Made by a program: the position numbers and the translations under genes. DNA of 64,000 bases from assembly GCA_009377385.1 (NCBI GenBank), contig WHUD01000007.1:1-64000 (forward strand). The letters are read 5' to 3'. Below the pieces are notes generated by a model. That model searched no databases and had not been told where the DNA came from. It saw nothing but the letters and a program-made list of their open reading frames with translations. How positions within the stretch are numbered: position 1 is the stretch's first letter; each line of letters starts with the position of its first letter. Below, piece after piece: positions 55,463 to 64,000 of this stretch. This DNA is from Actinophytocola sp. Lineage in GTDB: Bacteria; Actinomycetota; Actinomycetes; Mycobacteriales; Pseudonocardiaceae.

Positions 55463-56806
55463 ATGGGGTGGACAGGTGGTATTGTCCTTGCTTCCCACGA
55501 TCGAGGGAACTCTTCCGGGGGAACGAGGAGTCTCGCCGACGGATACGGCCGTCTGAGGCGGTTTTCTAGTCGGTTTCCCAGTACCCCGGGGGCGTACGCG
55601 CTACTCATCGATGTCGCGGCAGCGCTCTTGTGCCTGCTCGCCGTGTGGCTGTCGCCGGTTCCGACCGCCGAGGATGTCCTGGGCTTCGGAGTCCTCGCAG
55701 TCGCGCTCGCCGCGCACATCGTCGTCGTCTGGCGCGGGGAGGAACGCCGCCGCGACAGGGCGATGGGCCCGATCTTCGACCTCACCAGCGTGTGGACGTT
55801 CGCCGCCGTCGTGGTGCTGCCCGCCGCCCTCGCGCTCGTGTTGATCGTCGGGATGCGGGTCGGGACGTACCGGATCCGCCGCAGGCCGTGGTGGCGCTAC
55901 CTGTTCGGCACGGCCGTCATCCTGGCGTCGGCCGCCGCGGCGGAGATCGTGCTCGAGGTCATCGACGCCCCGCTCAGCGGCGGCGGCATCGGGGGCCAGG
56001 CGCTGATGCTGGTCGCGCTCGCGGCCGCAGCGGGCGTGTACTGGCTGGTCCAGGCCGCGGCGCACGCGGGCATCCTGACGCTCACCCTCACCGGTGAACG
56101 GTTCCGCGACCAATGGGGCACGCGCACGGAGAACCTGATCGAGGCGGGCACGCTCGCGGTCGGCGCGCTGCTCGGCGTCGTCATGACCAACGGCGCGCTG
56201 TACCCGGTGCTGGTGTTCGCGGTGCTGGCGCCGTTGAACCTGCTGCTCGCCGACCGGCAGGCAGACGCGGCGGAGCTGCGCGAGCACGCCCGCACCGACG
56301 TGCGGACCGGGCTGCTCAACGCGCGCGGGCTGGCCGAGCAGGGCGCTCGGATGCTGCAACGGTGCCAGGCGGCGGGGTCGCCAGCCGCGATGCTGATCAT
56401 CGACCTTGACCACTTCAAGTCGATCAACGACTCCTGGGGCCACCCCGCTGGTGACGCCGTGCTCAGCGCGGTCGGGCGGGTGATCCGGAACGCCGTGCGG
56501 CCTGGTGACGTCGCTGCGCGCGACGGTGGTGAGGAGTTCGTCGTCGTCCTGCCCGACACCACGATCGCCGACGCGTCCGCCGTCGCGGACCGGATCCGCT
56601 CCGAGCTGGCCGCGCTGGAGGTCGTCGCCAGCGACAAGAACGGCGCACCCGTCGTGATCACCGAGCGGACCGCGTCCGTCGGCGTGGCGGCGCAGCCGGA
56701 GCACGGCACGACGTTCGACGACCTGCGCCGTGCCGCCGATGCCGCGCTGTATGAGGCGAAGAACGCCGGCCGAGACCGGACCGTGCTGGCCACCGAGTCT
56801 CCCTAA
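55463..56806 (+). CDS. Membrane-anchored GGDEF diguanylate cyclase
   Basis: Multiple TM segments then LIIDLDHFKSINDSWGHPAGDAVLSAVGRVI...DGGEEFVVVLPDT (GGEEF); start uncertain. Confidence 0.9.
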   Translation: MGWTGGIVLASHDRGNSSGGTRSLADGYGRLRRFSSRFPSTPGAYALLIDVAAALLCLLAVWLSPVPTAEDVLGFGVLAVALAAHIVVVWRGEERRRDRAMGPIFDLTSVWTFAAVVVLPAALALVLIVGMRVGTYRIRRRPWWRYLFGTAVILASAAAAEIVLEVIDAPLSGGGIGGQALMLVALAAAAGVYWLVQAAAHAGILTLTLTGERFRDQWGTRTENLIEAGTLAVGALLGVVMTNGALYPVLVFAVLAPLNLLLADRQADAAELREHARTDVRTGLLNARGLAEQGARMLQRCQAAGSPAAMLIIDLDHFKSINDSWGHPAGDAVLSAVGRVIRNAVRPGDVAARDGGEEFVVVLPDTTIADASAVADRIRSELAALEVVASDKNGAPVVITERTASVGVAAQPEHGTTFDDLRRAADAALYEAKNAGRDRTVLATESP

Positions 56807-56807
56807 C

Positions 56808-56827
56808 GAGTCTGGGACTTCAGACTC
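56808..56827. terminator. Convergent hairpin GAGTCTG-GGACTT-CAGACTC
   Basis: Perfect 7-bp arms at the convergent stops. Confidence 0.6.
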
Positions 56828-57635
56828 AGCGCTCGGTCGTCGGCGTGCCGCCCAGCCTGCGGGTGAGCGCATCTGCGGTGGACATCACCTGACGGGCGAG
56901 CGTCGGCCAGGTCTCCGGCTGCCGGGCGGTGCGCCGGAACGCGACGGCGACGCTGGCGACTGGGTGGCCGTTGTGGTCGAACGATGGCGCCGCCACGCAC
57001 GCAAGCTCGGGCGTCACTAGCCCGTCCTCGACGGCCCAGCCCTGCCGCCGCTCGCTGTTGAGCATCGACCGCAGCTCCGGCAGGTTGCGCGGCCCTGCAC
57101 CGGTGCGGGTGGGGAACGAGTCCTTGCTCGGGAACAGCGCCCGGACCTGCTCCTGCGGCAGGTGTGCGAGCAGCGCGCGGCCGGACGCCGTCAGGTGCGC
57201 GGGCAACCGCACGCCGACGTCAGTGACCAGCGTCGTCGGGTGTTCGGGCTGCACCTTGAGCAAGTAGAGCAGCTCCGCGCCGTGTAGCACGGCCAGGTGC
57301 GCGGTGTCGCCGATCTCTGACACCAGCCGGACAAGCAGCGGGCGCGCGAGGTGCTCAAGCGGGTCGTGGCGCAGATACGCCGACCCCAGCTCGAAGACGC
57401 CCAGCCCCAGCCCGTACCGGTGGCGTTCCGGCAGATGCACCACAAGTCCCTCGTCCACCAGGACGGACAGCAGGTGGTACATCGAGCTGCGCGGCACGTC
57501 CAGCGCCCGCGCCAGCGCCGCAGCGGGCAGCGGGTCAGGGCTGGCGGCCAGGCGGCGCAGCACGGCGACGGCGGTCCGCACGGCGGGCACGTTGCTGACC
57601 GTGCCGCCCTGCCGTGGTGTCGACTCCACCGCCAT
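56826..57635 (-). CDS. IclR-family transcriptional regulator
   Basis: ALARALDVPRSSMYHLLSVLVDEGLVVHLPERHRYGLG; ASGRALLAHLP. Confidence 0.92.
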   Translation of the reverse strand: MAVESTPRQGGTVSNVPAVRTAVAVLRRLAASPDPLPAAALARALDVPRSSMYHLLSVLVDEGLVVHLPERHRYGLGLGVFELGSAYLRHDPLEHLARPLLVRLVSEIGDTAHLAVLHGAELLYLLKVQPEHPTTLVTDVGVRLPAHLTASGRALLAHLPQEQVRALFPSKDSFPTRTGAGPRNLPELRSMLNSERRQGWAVEDGLVTPELACVAAPSFDHNGHPVASVAVAFRRTARQPETWPTLARQVMSTADALTRRLGGTPTTER

Positions 57636-57648
57636 CCGTGCTCCCGAC

Positions 57649-57664
57649 GTCTGAGATGTCAGAC
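57649..57664. promoter_or_regulatory. Palindrome GTCTGA-GATG-TCAGAC, candidate IclR operator
   Basis: Perfect 6-bp arms between divergence point of IclR start (57635) and MetE-like stop (57701). Confidence 0.45.
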
Positions 57665-57700
57665 CCTAGCTCAGGGCGGCGGGAGGTCGACAGCTGTGTC

Positions 57701-58816
57701 TCACCGCGTCCCGAAGGCGCGTTCCGCCGTGCGGGCAAGCAACGCCAGCTTGCGGTGTTGGCCGTCGATGCTGAGGGCGTTGCCGAGCAGCGACGTGGCG
57801 AACCCGCACTGCGTGCCGAGCGCGAGCCGTTCCCGGCCGATCACCGCGCTCGCCTCCCGGATCCGTGCCAGCAGCGTGTCCTCCGCTTCGAGGTCGGGGC
57901 GTTTGGTCGTGATCAGCCCGAGCACGACCGTCCGGTCGTCCGGCACGAGCCGCAGTGGCGCGAAGTCGCCGGAGCGTTCGTCGTCGTACTCCAGCAGCAG
58001 GCGGTCGGCATCGACGGCGCCGAATAGTTGGCGGGCGATCGCGTCGTAGCCGCCGGACACCAGCCAGCGGCTCCGCTGGTTGCCCCGGCACAGGTGGAAC
58101 CCGACCGTGGCGGGCCGTCCCGCCGCGATGACCGCGTTGTCGTGCTCGACGCCGTAGGTCAGCCACCGATCGGCTGGCCAGCCGCGCTGCTCGTAGAAGG
58201 CGCGCCAGGCCGGGTCCACCAGCAGCGGGTAGTGCGGCGCGTCGAGCTGGAGGTAGCGGCACCCCAGCCGGACCAACTCGCGCGCCTCGTCGCACAGGAT
58301 CTGGGTGACGTCGGCCAGGAAGTCGTCGAGCGTGCGGTACGGCCCGGTCTGCTCCGGCGACCACAGGCTCGCGAACAGCGTCGGGCTCGGCAGGGTGACC
58401 TTCAGGGTCTCGGCGTCGACGCAGGACCGGAGAAACGTGAACTCCTCGGCGGCGAGGTTGCGGCGTTTGCGCAGCGGTCCGGTGACGGCGAGGTCGGCGG
58501 GCCGCTCGACGTGGGCGTCCCCGAACTCCTCGGAATGCCAGTCGCCCCACAACCAAGCGCCCAGCCCGGCGCCGGTGATGCCGTCCACGGCCGCGGCCAG
58601 CTCGCTCTGGAACGACTCGCGGCGCAGCTCGCCGTCCGTCAGCACCGGCATCCCGGCTTCCCGCTGTAGTGCGACGACATCCCGGACGGCCCTGTCCTCG
58701 GTCGCCTTGAACTCTGCGGCGGTCAGCGTGCCGTCGGCGTGTGCCGACCGGGCAGTCAGCAGGTAGTCGGGCCGCAGCAGGCTGCCGACGTGCTCTGCGC
58801 GTGCGGTGACGCTCAT
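57701..58816 (-). CDS. Cobalamin-independent methionine synthase (MetE C-terminal) family protein
   Basis: EHVGSLLRPDYLL, QREAGMPVLTDGELRRESF, YLQLDAPHYPLL, FHLCRGNQRSRW. Confidence 0.88.
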   Translation of the reverse strand: MSVTARAEHVGSLLRPDYLLTARSAHADGTLTAAEFKATEDRAVRDVVALQREAGMPVLTDGELRRESFQSELAAAVDGITGAGLGAWLWGDWHSEEFGDAHVERPADLAVTGPLRKRRNLAAEEFTFLRSCVDAETLKVTLPSPTLFASLWSPEQTGPYRTLDDFLADVTQILCDEARELVRLGCRYLQLDAPHYPLLVDPAWRAFYEQRGWPADRWLTYGVEHDNAVIAAGRPATVGFHLCRGNQRSRWLVSGGYDAIARQLFGAVDADRLLLEYDDERSGDFAPLRLVPDDRTVVLGLITTKRPDLEAEDTLLARIREASAVIGRERLALGTQCGFATSLLGNALSIDGQHRKLALLARTAERAFGTR

Positions 58817-58838
58817 ACGTCGAGGTTACGGTGAGGGC

Positions 58839-59738
58839 ATGCGGATCGTGTCGCTGTTGCCGTCTGCCACCGAGATCGTATTCGCGCTCGGTGCGGGTGA
58901 TGACCTGGTCGGTGTCACGTTCGAGTGCGACTACCCGCCCGAGGTGCGCGGCAAGCGGATTGTGTCGACCAGCACGCTGCCCGAGGGGCTGTCTGCCGCC
59001 GAGATCGACGCGGTGGTCGCCGAGCGCACGGCGGCGGGGGAGGACATGTACCGCCTCGACGAGGGCGCGCTCGCCGCACTCGACGCCGATCTCGCGCTCA
59101 CCCAGGACCTATGCGCGGTGTGCTCCGTCGACGTCAGCCAGGTGCGCCATGCGCTCGACTTCCTCGGCAGCTCGGCGAACGTCGTCAACCTCAACCCTCG
59201 TACGCTGCCGGAGGTGCTCGACTCCATCCGCACCATCGGTGCCGCCATCGGGCGGACGTCCGAGGCGGAGCGGCTGGTCGCGGAGCTGTCCGAACGGCTC
59301 GATGCGATCCGGGACGCGGTGGCGGGCCGTCGCCGGGTGCCGACGCTGGTGCTGGAATGGACCGATCCGCCGTACGCGCCGGGCCATTGGATCCCGGACA
59401 TGGTGACCGCCGCGGGCGGCGACTGCGTGCTGGGCCGGTCCGGCGAACGCTCGTTGCGCACCGACTGGGACTCCGTGGCGTCGGCCGATGCCGAGGTGGC
59501 GATCGCCGCGCCGTGCGGATTCGACCTGGCGGAATCCGCCGCGCTCGCTACGGACGTCGCCGGCAGGGAGGTCCTGCCCGACGGGCTGCCGGTGTGGGCG
59601 GTCGACGCGAACGCCCTGTTCGTCCGGCCCGGTCCCCGGCTTGTCGATGGCGTCGATGTTCTCGCGACGATCTTGCACCCCGAGGCGGTTGGCGCACCGG
59701 ACGCCAGCTGCGCCCGTCTGGTGCCGTCCGAGGCGTAG
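58839..59738 (+). CDS. BtuF-like periplasmic-binding-fold (cobalamin-binding) protein without signal peptide
   Basis: MRIVSLLPSATEIVFALGAGDDLVGVTFECDYPPEVRGKRIVST; ALTQDLCAVCSVDVSQV. Confidence 0.9.
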   Translation: MRIVSLLPSATEIVFALGAGDDLVGVTFECDYPPEVRGKRIVSTSTLPEGLSAAEIDAVVAERTAAGEDMYRLDEGALAALDADLALTQDLCAVCSVDVSQVRHALDFLGSSANVVNLNPRTLPEVLDSIRTIGAAIGRTSEAERLVAELSERLDAIRDAVAGRRRVPTLVLEWTDPPYAPGHWIPDMVTAAGGDCVLGRSGERSLRTDWDSVASADAEVAIAAPCGFDLAESAALATDVAGREVLPDGLPVWAVDANALFVRPGPRLVDGVDVLATILHPEAVGAPDASCARLVPSEA

Positions 59739-59760
59739 GCGCTGGAGGGTTCCCTGCAGG

Positions 59761-59850
59761 GGTTACCACGCGACCGGGCTGAATCAGGTCGTCGCCGAGG
59801 CCAAGGTACCCAAGGGGTCGCTGTACTACGGTCGGCACGGCGGTGACGTC
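59761..59850 (+). pseudogene. TetR-family regulator N-terminal fragment
   Basis: GYHATGLNQVVAEAKVPKGSLYYGRHGG only; no upstream start or C-terminal domain. Confidence 0.65.
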
Positions 59851-59870
59851 GAGGTATTTTCCGCGCACGA

Positions 59871-60785
59871 TCACGCCGAACTCGCCCGGTACACGCCGGT
59901 ACCGACAGGCTGAGTGCCGGGCGGAGGCGCCAATCGCGACGGCCTCGGGCCTACGCTCCACAATGGCTCGGTCCTCTCATTCGCGTTGGCGTAGTGGTCT
60001 TCGCAGGTGTAGTGGATCCGCACCTGCCAGTCCGTGTGGTGGATCGTCATGTGGTGACGTGTGCACACCAGCACGAGGTTGTTCAACTCCGTCGGCCCGC
60101 CGTCGACCCAGTGCCAGATGTGATGACCTTGGCACCACTTCGGCTTGCGAGAACACCCTGGGAACGCGCAGCCCTGGTCGCGCGCGAGCAAGGCGCGTCG
60201 GATCGGTGTGGGGATAGTGCGCTGCTTCCGACCGATGTCCAGCAGCTCGGCGCGGCTACCGAGCACGGAAGGGATCACCTGCGCGTCGCAGGCCATCCGC
60301 CGTACCTGGGCAGCGGACATCGGGGCGCCGCTGTCCAGCAAAGCTGCGCCGACCCCACGCTCCAACTGCTCCAGCCCGACGGTGACGAGCAGCGCGACGG
60401 GTTTGCCCGCCTCGGTGGGACTGTTCTCGTTGGCAGCCGCCAGACGCAGGATCTCCGCGAGCCCGTCGGCGTCGCGTTCGAGCTTGGTGCGGAGATCGGG
60501 TCCGTCGGCGCTGGAGTTGTCGGGAGTGGTGTGTGGCGAGAGCAGGTTCGTCAGCAGGCTGCCGGTCTCGGGGGCGAGGTCGAACCGGCCATAGACGCGG
60601 CCTTCGGCGGTTTCGTGGCGGTCGAGGCTGCGATGCGGCCGATGAAGATCGCGATGGTCCGGCGGAGGCCCGTCTTGGTCGAGCCGGGCGTGGATTTCAC
60701 GGCCGAGTTTGGTGACGATGTTCGGCTCGTGCTGGTGCGCGGCGTCAAGCAGGATCCGCTCGGCAGCCGTGCGAATCGGCGCCGG
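59871..60785 (-). pseudogene. DUF222/HNH endonuclease (13E12-like), 5'-truncated
   Basis: HNH region CAFPGCSRKPKWCQGHHIWHWVDGGPTELNNLVLVCTRHHMTIHH; N-terminal part missing at junction with desulfurase-like gene. Confidence 0.75.
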
Positions 60786-61992
60786 GGCAGCCCCGTAGGA
60801 ACTCCGCCATCCCCGCAAGCAACCGGTCGACGTCGTCGTCGGTGCTGTACGACGCAAGACCGATACGGAGGCCACCGGAATCGCCCAAACCGAGCCAGCG
60901 CGATGCCTCGATCGCATAGAACGACCCGGCCGGCGCGTGAATGTCGCGCGCGGCGAGGAACCGATAAGCGTCGGTCGTCTCGTGGTTGGCGAACGTGATC
61001 AGCAGGGTGGGGGTGCGGTCGCTCGCGCGGGAGTGCATCGTGACCTCACCGTACGTCGACAGTCCCTTCTCGACTCGCGAACACAGGCCGTGCTCGTGCT
61101 CGGCCATCGCGGCGTACGCGACCGCCAACCGGTCACGGCGGCTCCCCGTCGCCTCCGGTACGAGCCCGGCGAGGAAGTCCACCGCGGCGCGAGTGCCCGC
61201 GAGCAGCTCGTACGGCAACGTGCCGAGCTCGAAGCGCTCCGGGACGACGTCGGTGGACGGCAGCAGCTTGTCTGGCCGCAGGGTCTCCAGCACCTCGGGC
61301 CGCACGGCGACGACGCCGTGGTGCGGGCCGAGGAACTTGTACGGCGAGCACGCGAAGAAGTCCGCGTCGAGCTGTTCGACGTCGACCAGCGTGTGGGCGG
61401 TGTAGTGCACGCCGTCGACGTAGAGCAGCGCGCCCGCACGGTGCACGTCGGCGGCGATGTCCGCGATGGTGGGCCGGGTGCCGATCAGGTTGGACGCGGC
61501 GGTGACCGCGACCAGGCGCGTGCGCTCGGAGAGCACTGCGCGCACGTGCGCCGGGGTGAGTTCACCGGTGTCCGGATCGAACTCCGCCCAGCGAACTGTG
61601 GCGCCGACCCGCTCAGCGGCCTGAACCCACGGACGGACGTTCGCATCGTGGTCCAGCCGGGTGACGACGATTTCGTCGCCGGGTGACCACGTCTTCGCCA
61701 ATGCGCGGGAGAAGTCATACGCCAACTGGGTGGCACTGCGTCCGAACACGATCCCGGACGGCTGCGCGCCGAGCAGATCCGCCATCGCCTGACGGGCCTC
61801 GACGACGATCGCTTCCGCGTTGCGCTCGCCGAGCACCGTGCTACCCCGGTTCGACAATGGATGTGCGAGCGCGTCGCTGATCGCGTCGATCACGGGCTGC
61901 GGCGTCTGCGTGCCGCCCGGCCCGTCGAAGTGGGCGATGCCCGCCGCCAGGGCGGGGAATTGCGCGCGGATCGCGGAAACGTCATACGTCAC
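60745..61992 (-). CDS. Cysteine desulfurase-like PLP protein
   Basis: IAHFDGPGGTQTPQPVIDAI; YVDGVHYTAHTLVDVEQLDADFFACSPYKFLGPHHG (SPYKF Lys); GTG start. Confidence 0.88.
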   Translation of the reverse strand: MTYDVSAIRAQFPALAAGIAHFDGPGGTQTPQPVIDAISDALAHPLSNRGSTVLGERNAEAIVVEARQAMADLLGAQPSGIVFGRSATQLAYDFSRALAKTWSPGDEIVVTRLDHDANVRPWVQAAERVGATVRWAEFDPDTGELTPAHVRAVLSERTRLVAVTAASNLIGTRPTIADIAADVHRAGALLYVDGVHYTAHTLVDVEQLDADFFACSPYKFLGPHHGVVAVRPEVLETLRPDKLLPSTDVVPERFELGTLPYELLAGTRAAVDFLAGLVPEATGSRRDRLAVAYAAMAEHEHGLCSRVEKGLSTYGEVTMHSRASDRTPTLLITFANHETTDAYRFLAARDIHAPAGSFYAIEASRWLGLGDSGGLRIGLASYSTDDDVDRLLAGMAEFLRGCPGADSHGCRADPA

Positions 61993-62051
61993 GGGAACTC
62001 CTATCGGGGTCGCCGACTGTGGTCCGTTCGGGTTGTGACGGTATCCAACCC

Positions 62052-62080
62052 GGTGGCCCCGGGACACGCCCGAGGCCACC
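62052..62080. terminator. Hairpin GGTGGCC ... GGCCACC downstream of metE
   Basis: Perfect 7-bp arms after the metE stop. Confidence 0.6.
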
Positions 62081-62087
62081 AGCCGGA

Positions 62088-63998
62088 CTACCGCGACGAC
62101 CGCACCGCGGCCGTCGCGTCGACGAGGTTCGCCAGGGCCGCGTCCACCTCGGCGTATCCCCGGGTCTTCAGCCCGCAGTCGGGGTTCACCCACAGCCGGT
62201 CCTCCGGAACCGCCCGCAATGCGGCCCGCACCAGGTCGGCGACCTCAGCCTGCTCCGGCACGCGGGGCGAGTGGATGTCGTACACGCCAGGCCCGACGCC
62301 CCGGTCGAAGCCGACCGCGTTGAGGTCGTCCAGCACCTCCATGCGGGAGCGGGCTGCCTCGATGCTGGTGACGTCGGCGTCCAGCGCGACGATCGCGTTG
62401 ATCACGTCACCGAACTCGGAGTAGCACAGATGGGTGTGGATCTGCGTGGCGTCCGCGACCCCGGACGTCGCCAGCCGGAAGGCCTCCACCGCCCAATCGA
62501 GGTACGCCTTGTGCCGCGCCGCCCGCAGCGGCAGCAGCTCCCGAAGCGCGGGTTCGTCCACCTGCACCACGCGGATGCCCGCCGCTTCCAGGTCGCGCAC
62601 CTCGTCGCGGATCGCCAGCGCCACCTGCCGCGCGGTGTCTCCCAGCGGCTGGTCGTCGCGGACGAACGACCACGCCAGGATCGTCACCGGCCCGGTGAGC
62701 ATCCCCTTGACCGGCTTGTCGGTGAGCTCCTGGGCGAACCGCGCCCACTCGACCGTGATCGGCTCCGGCCTGGAGACGTCGCCGAACAGGATCGGCGGCC
62801 GCACGCACCGCGAACCGTACGACTGCACCCAGCCGTTGTCGGTGGCGGCGAACCCCGTCAGGTGCTCGGAGAAGTACTGCACCATGTCGTTGCGCTCCGG
62901 CTCGCCGTGCACCAGGACGTCCAGCCCGAGCCGTTCCTGCAAACGGATGACTCGCTCGATCTCGTCACGCATCCGTTGGGTGTACGTCGCCTCGTCGAGT
63001 TCACCCTTGCGAAGCGCGGCACGCGCCTTGCGGACGTCGGTCGTCTGCGGGAACGAGCCGATGGTCGTGGTCGGCAACGGCGGCAGCCGCAGCGACTTCT
63101 GCTGTGCCCGCCGCCGCACGGCGTAGTCACTCCGTCGGGTGTGCTCCGGGCGTAGCGACGCCAGCCGCGCGTGAACCCGGTGGTCGCGCACCCCTTCCGC
63201 GGTGGCGCGGTCCGCGACGGCCTCGCGCGCCTCGGTCAGCTCGTCCGCCACGACATCGCGGCCTTCCCGCAGCGCACGTCCCAGCACGACGACTTCGCGG
63301 ACCTTCTGCGCGGCGAACGCCAACCACGACGTCACGTGCCGGTCGATTCGCGTCTCGCTCTCGACGTCGTAGGGCACGTGGAGCAGCGAACACGACGTGC
63401 TCACCGCGACCTCGCCCGCGAAGCCGAGCAGCGTGGCCGCGGTCGTCAGTGCCTTGTCGAGATCGGTCCGCCAGATGTTGCGGCCGTCGACCAGCCCGGC
63501 GACGAGCGTCTTGTCCCGCAGGTTCCGGCACGCCGACAGCGCGTCCACCGTGGACGGCGCGGTGACGAGATCGACGCCGAGCGACTCCACCGGCGAGGAC
63601 GCCAGCATCGGCAGCGCATCGCCGAGGTTGCCGTAGTAGCCGGTGACCAGGATGTTCGGCCGTTCGGTCAGCTCACCGAGCGTGCGGTACGCCTCGCCCA
63701 GCGCGGCCAGTTCCGCCTGCGATCGGTCCGCCGCGAACGCGGGCTCGTCGAGCTGCACCCAGCCCGCGTCAGCTCGGTGCAGCTCCCGTAGCAGCTCGGC
63801 GTAGACGTCGAGCAGCTCACCGAGCTTGTCCAGCGGCCGGAACGACCCAGCGGCGTCCGGTTTGGACAACAGCAGAAACGTCAACGGGCCGACCAGCACC
63901 GGGCGGGTCGTCACGCCAAGCTCAGTCGCCTCGCGGTACTGCTCGACCGGCGTCAGGTCTGCCAGCGAGAACCGCGTGCCCGGGCCGATTTCCGGCAC
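62088..63998 (-). CDS. metE: Cobalamin-independent methionine synthase, N-terminus beyond window
   Basis: [59 protein letters not shown]. Confidence 0.95.
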   Translation of the reverse strand: MPEIGPGTRFSLADLTPVEQYREATELGVTTRPVLVGPLTFLLLSKPDAAGSFRPLDKLGELLDVYAELLRELHRADAGWVQLDEPAFAADRSQAELAALGEAYRTLGELTERPNILVTGYYGNLGDALPMLASSPVESLGVDLVTAPSTVDALSACRNLRDKTLVAGLVDGRNIWRTDLDKALTTAATLLGFAGEVAVSTSCSLLHVPYDVESETRIDRHVTSWLAFAAQKVREVVVLGRALREGRDVVADELTEAREAVADRATAEGVRDHRVHARLASLRPEHTRRSDYAVRRRAQQKSLRLPPLPTTTIGSFPQTTDVRKARAALRKGELDEATYTQRMRDEIERVIRLQERLGLDVLVHGEPERNDMVQYFSEHLTGFAATDNGWVQSYGSRCVRPPILFGDVSRPEPITVEWARFAQELTDKPVKGMLTGPVTILAWSFVRDDQPLGDTARQVALAIRDEVRDLEAAGIRVVQVDEPALRELLPLRAARHKAYLDWAVEAFRLATSGVADATQIHTHLCYSEFGDVINAIVALDADVTSIEAARSRMEVLDDLNAVGFDRGVGPGVYDIHSPRVPEQAEVADLVRAALRAVPEDRLWVNPDCGLKTRGYAEVDAALANLVDATAAVRSSR

Positions 63999-64000
63999 AA

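Overview
High-GC actinobacterial chromosome segment, probably Pseudonocardiaceae-like (inference from gene content and codon bias). It carries about 50 intact CDSs plus several decayed ones. I found no rRNA, tRNA, CRISPR array, prophage or transposase. Main blocks: (i) VKOR/DsbA oxidative folding pair and a fused HAD-GH65 phosphorylase; (ii) a decay zone at about 8.2-10.9 kb with an M50/CBS protease carrying an internal deletion, SDR and alpha/beta-hydrolase fragments, and a frameshifted MFS gene; (iii) at about 13.2-30.1 kb, a catabolic region with an IclR regulator, a SucCD-type acyl-CoA ligase, a SauS-like acylating aldehyde dehydrogenase, a tripartite tricarboxylate (TctABC) transporter, a second IclR, a SulP permease, an Mrp-type ATPase, a SoeA-like molybdoenzyme, a fused SoeB-SoeC-like FeS/NrfD subunit and a LysR regulator. 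I propose block iii as an organosulfonate (sulfoacetate-type) to sulfite to sulfate module; (iv) LigD-Pol, Rv2629-like, Ecm4-like, MshC-like and acyl-CoA carboxylase genes; (v) at 44.5-52.8 kb, a mycofactocin-linked methanol/diol oxidation locus (two Fe-ADHs including an NDMA-type methanol dehydrogenase, histidine kinase and response regulator, MftM-like methyltransferase, MoxR ATPase and VWA protein with His-rich segments). Both dehydrogenase promoters in block v share an 18-bp motif; (vi) TerC, GarA-like FHA, an exact 75-bp tandem repeat before a GGDEF gene, MetE-like genes and a truncated DUF222/HNH gene. Functional names come from remembered family motifs; no searches were run.
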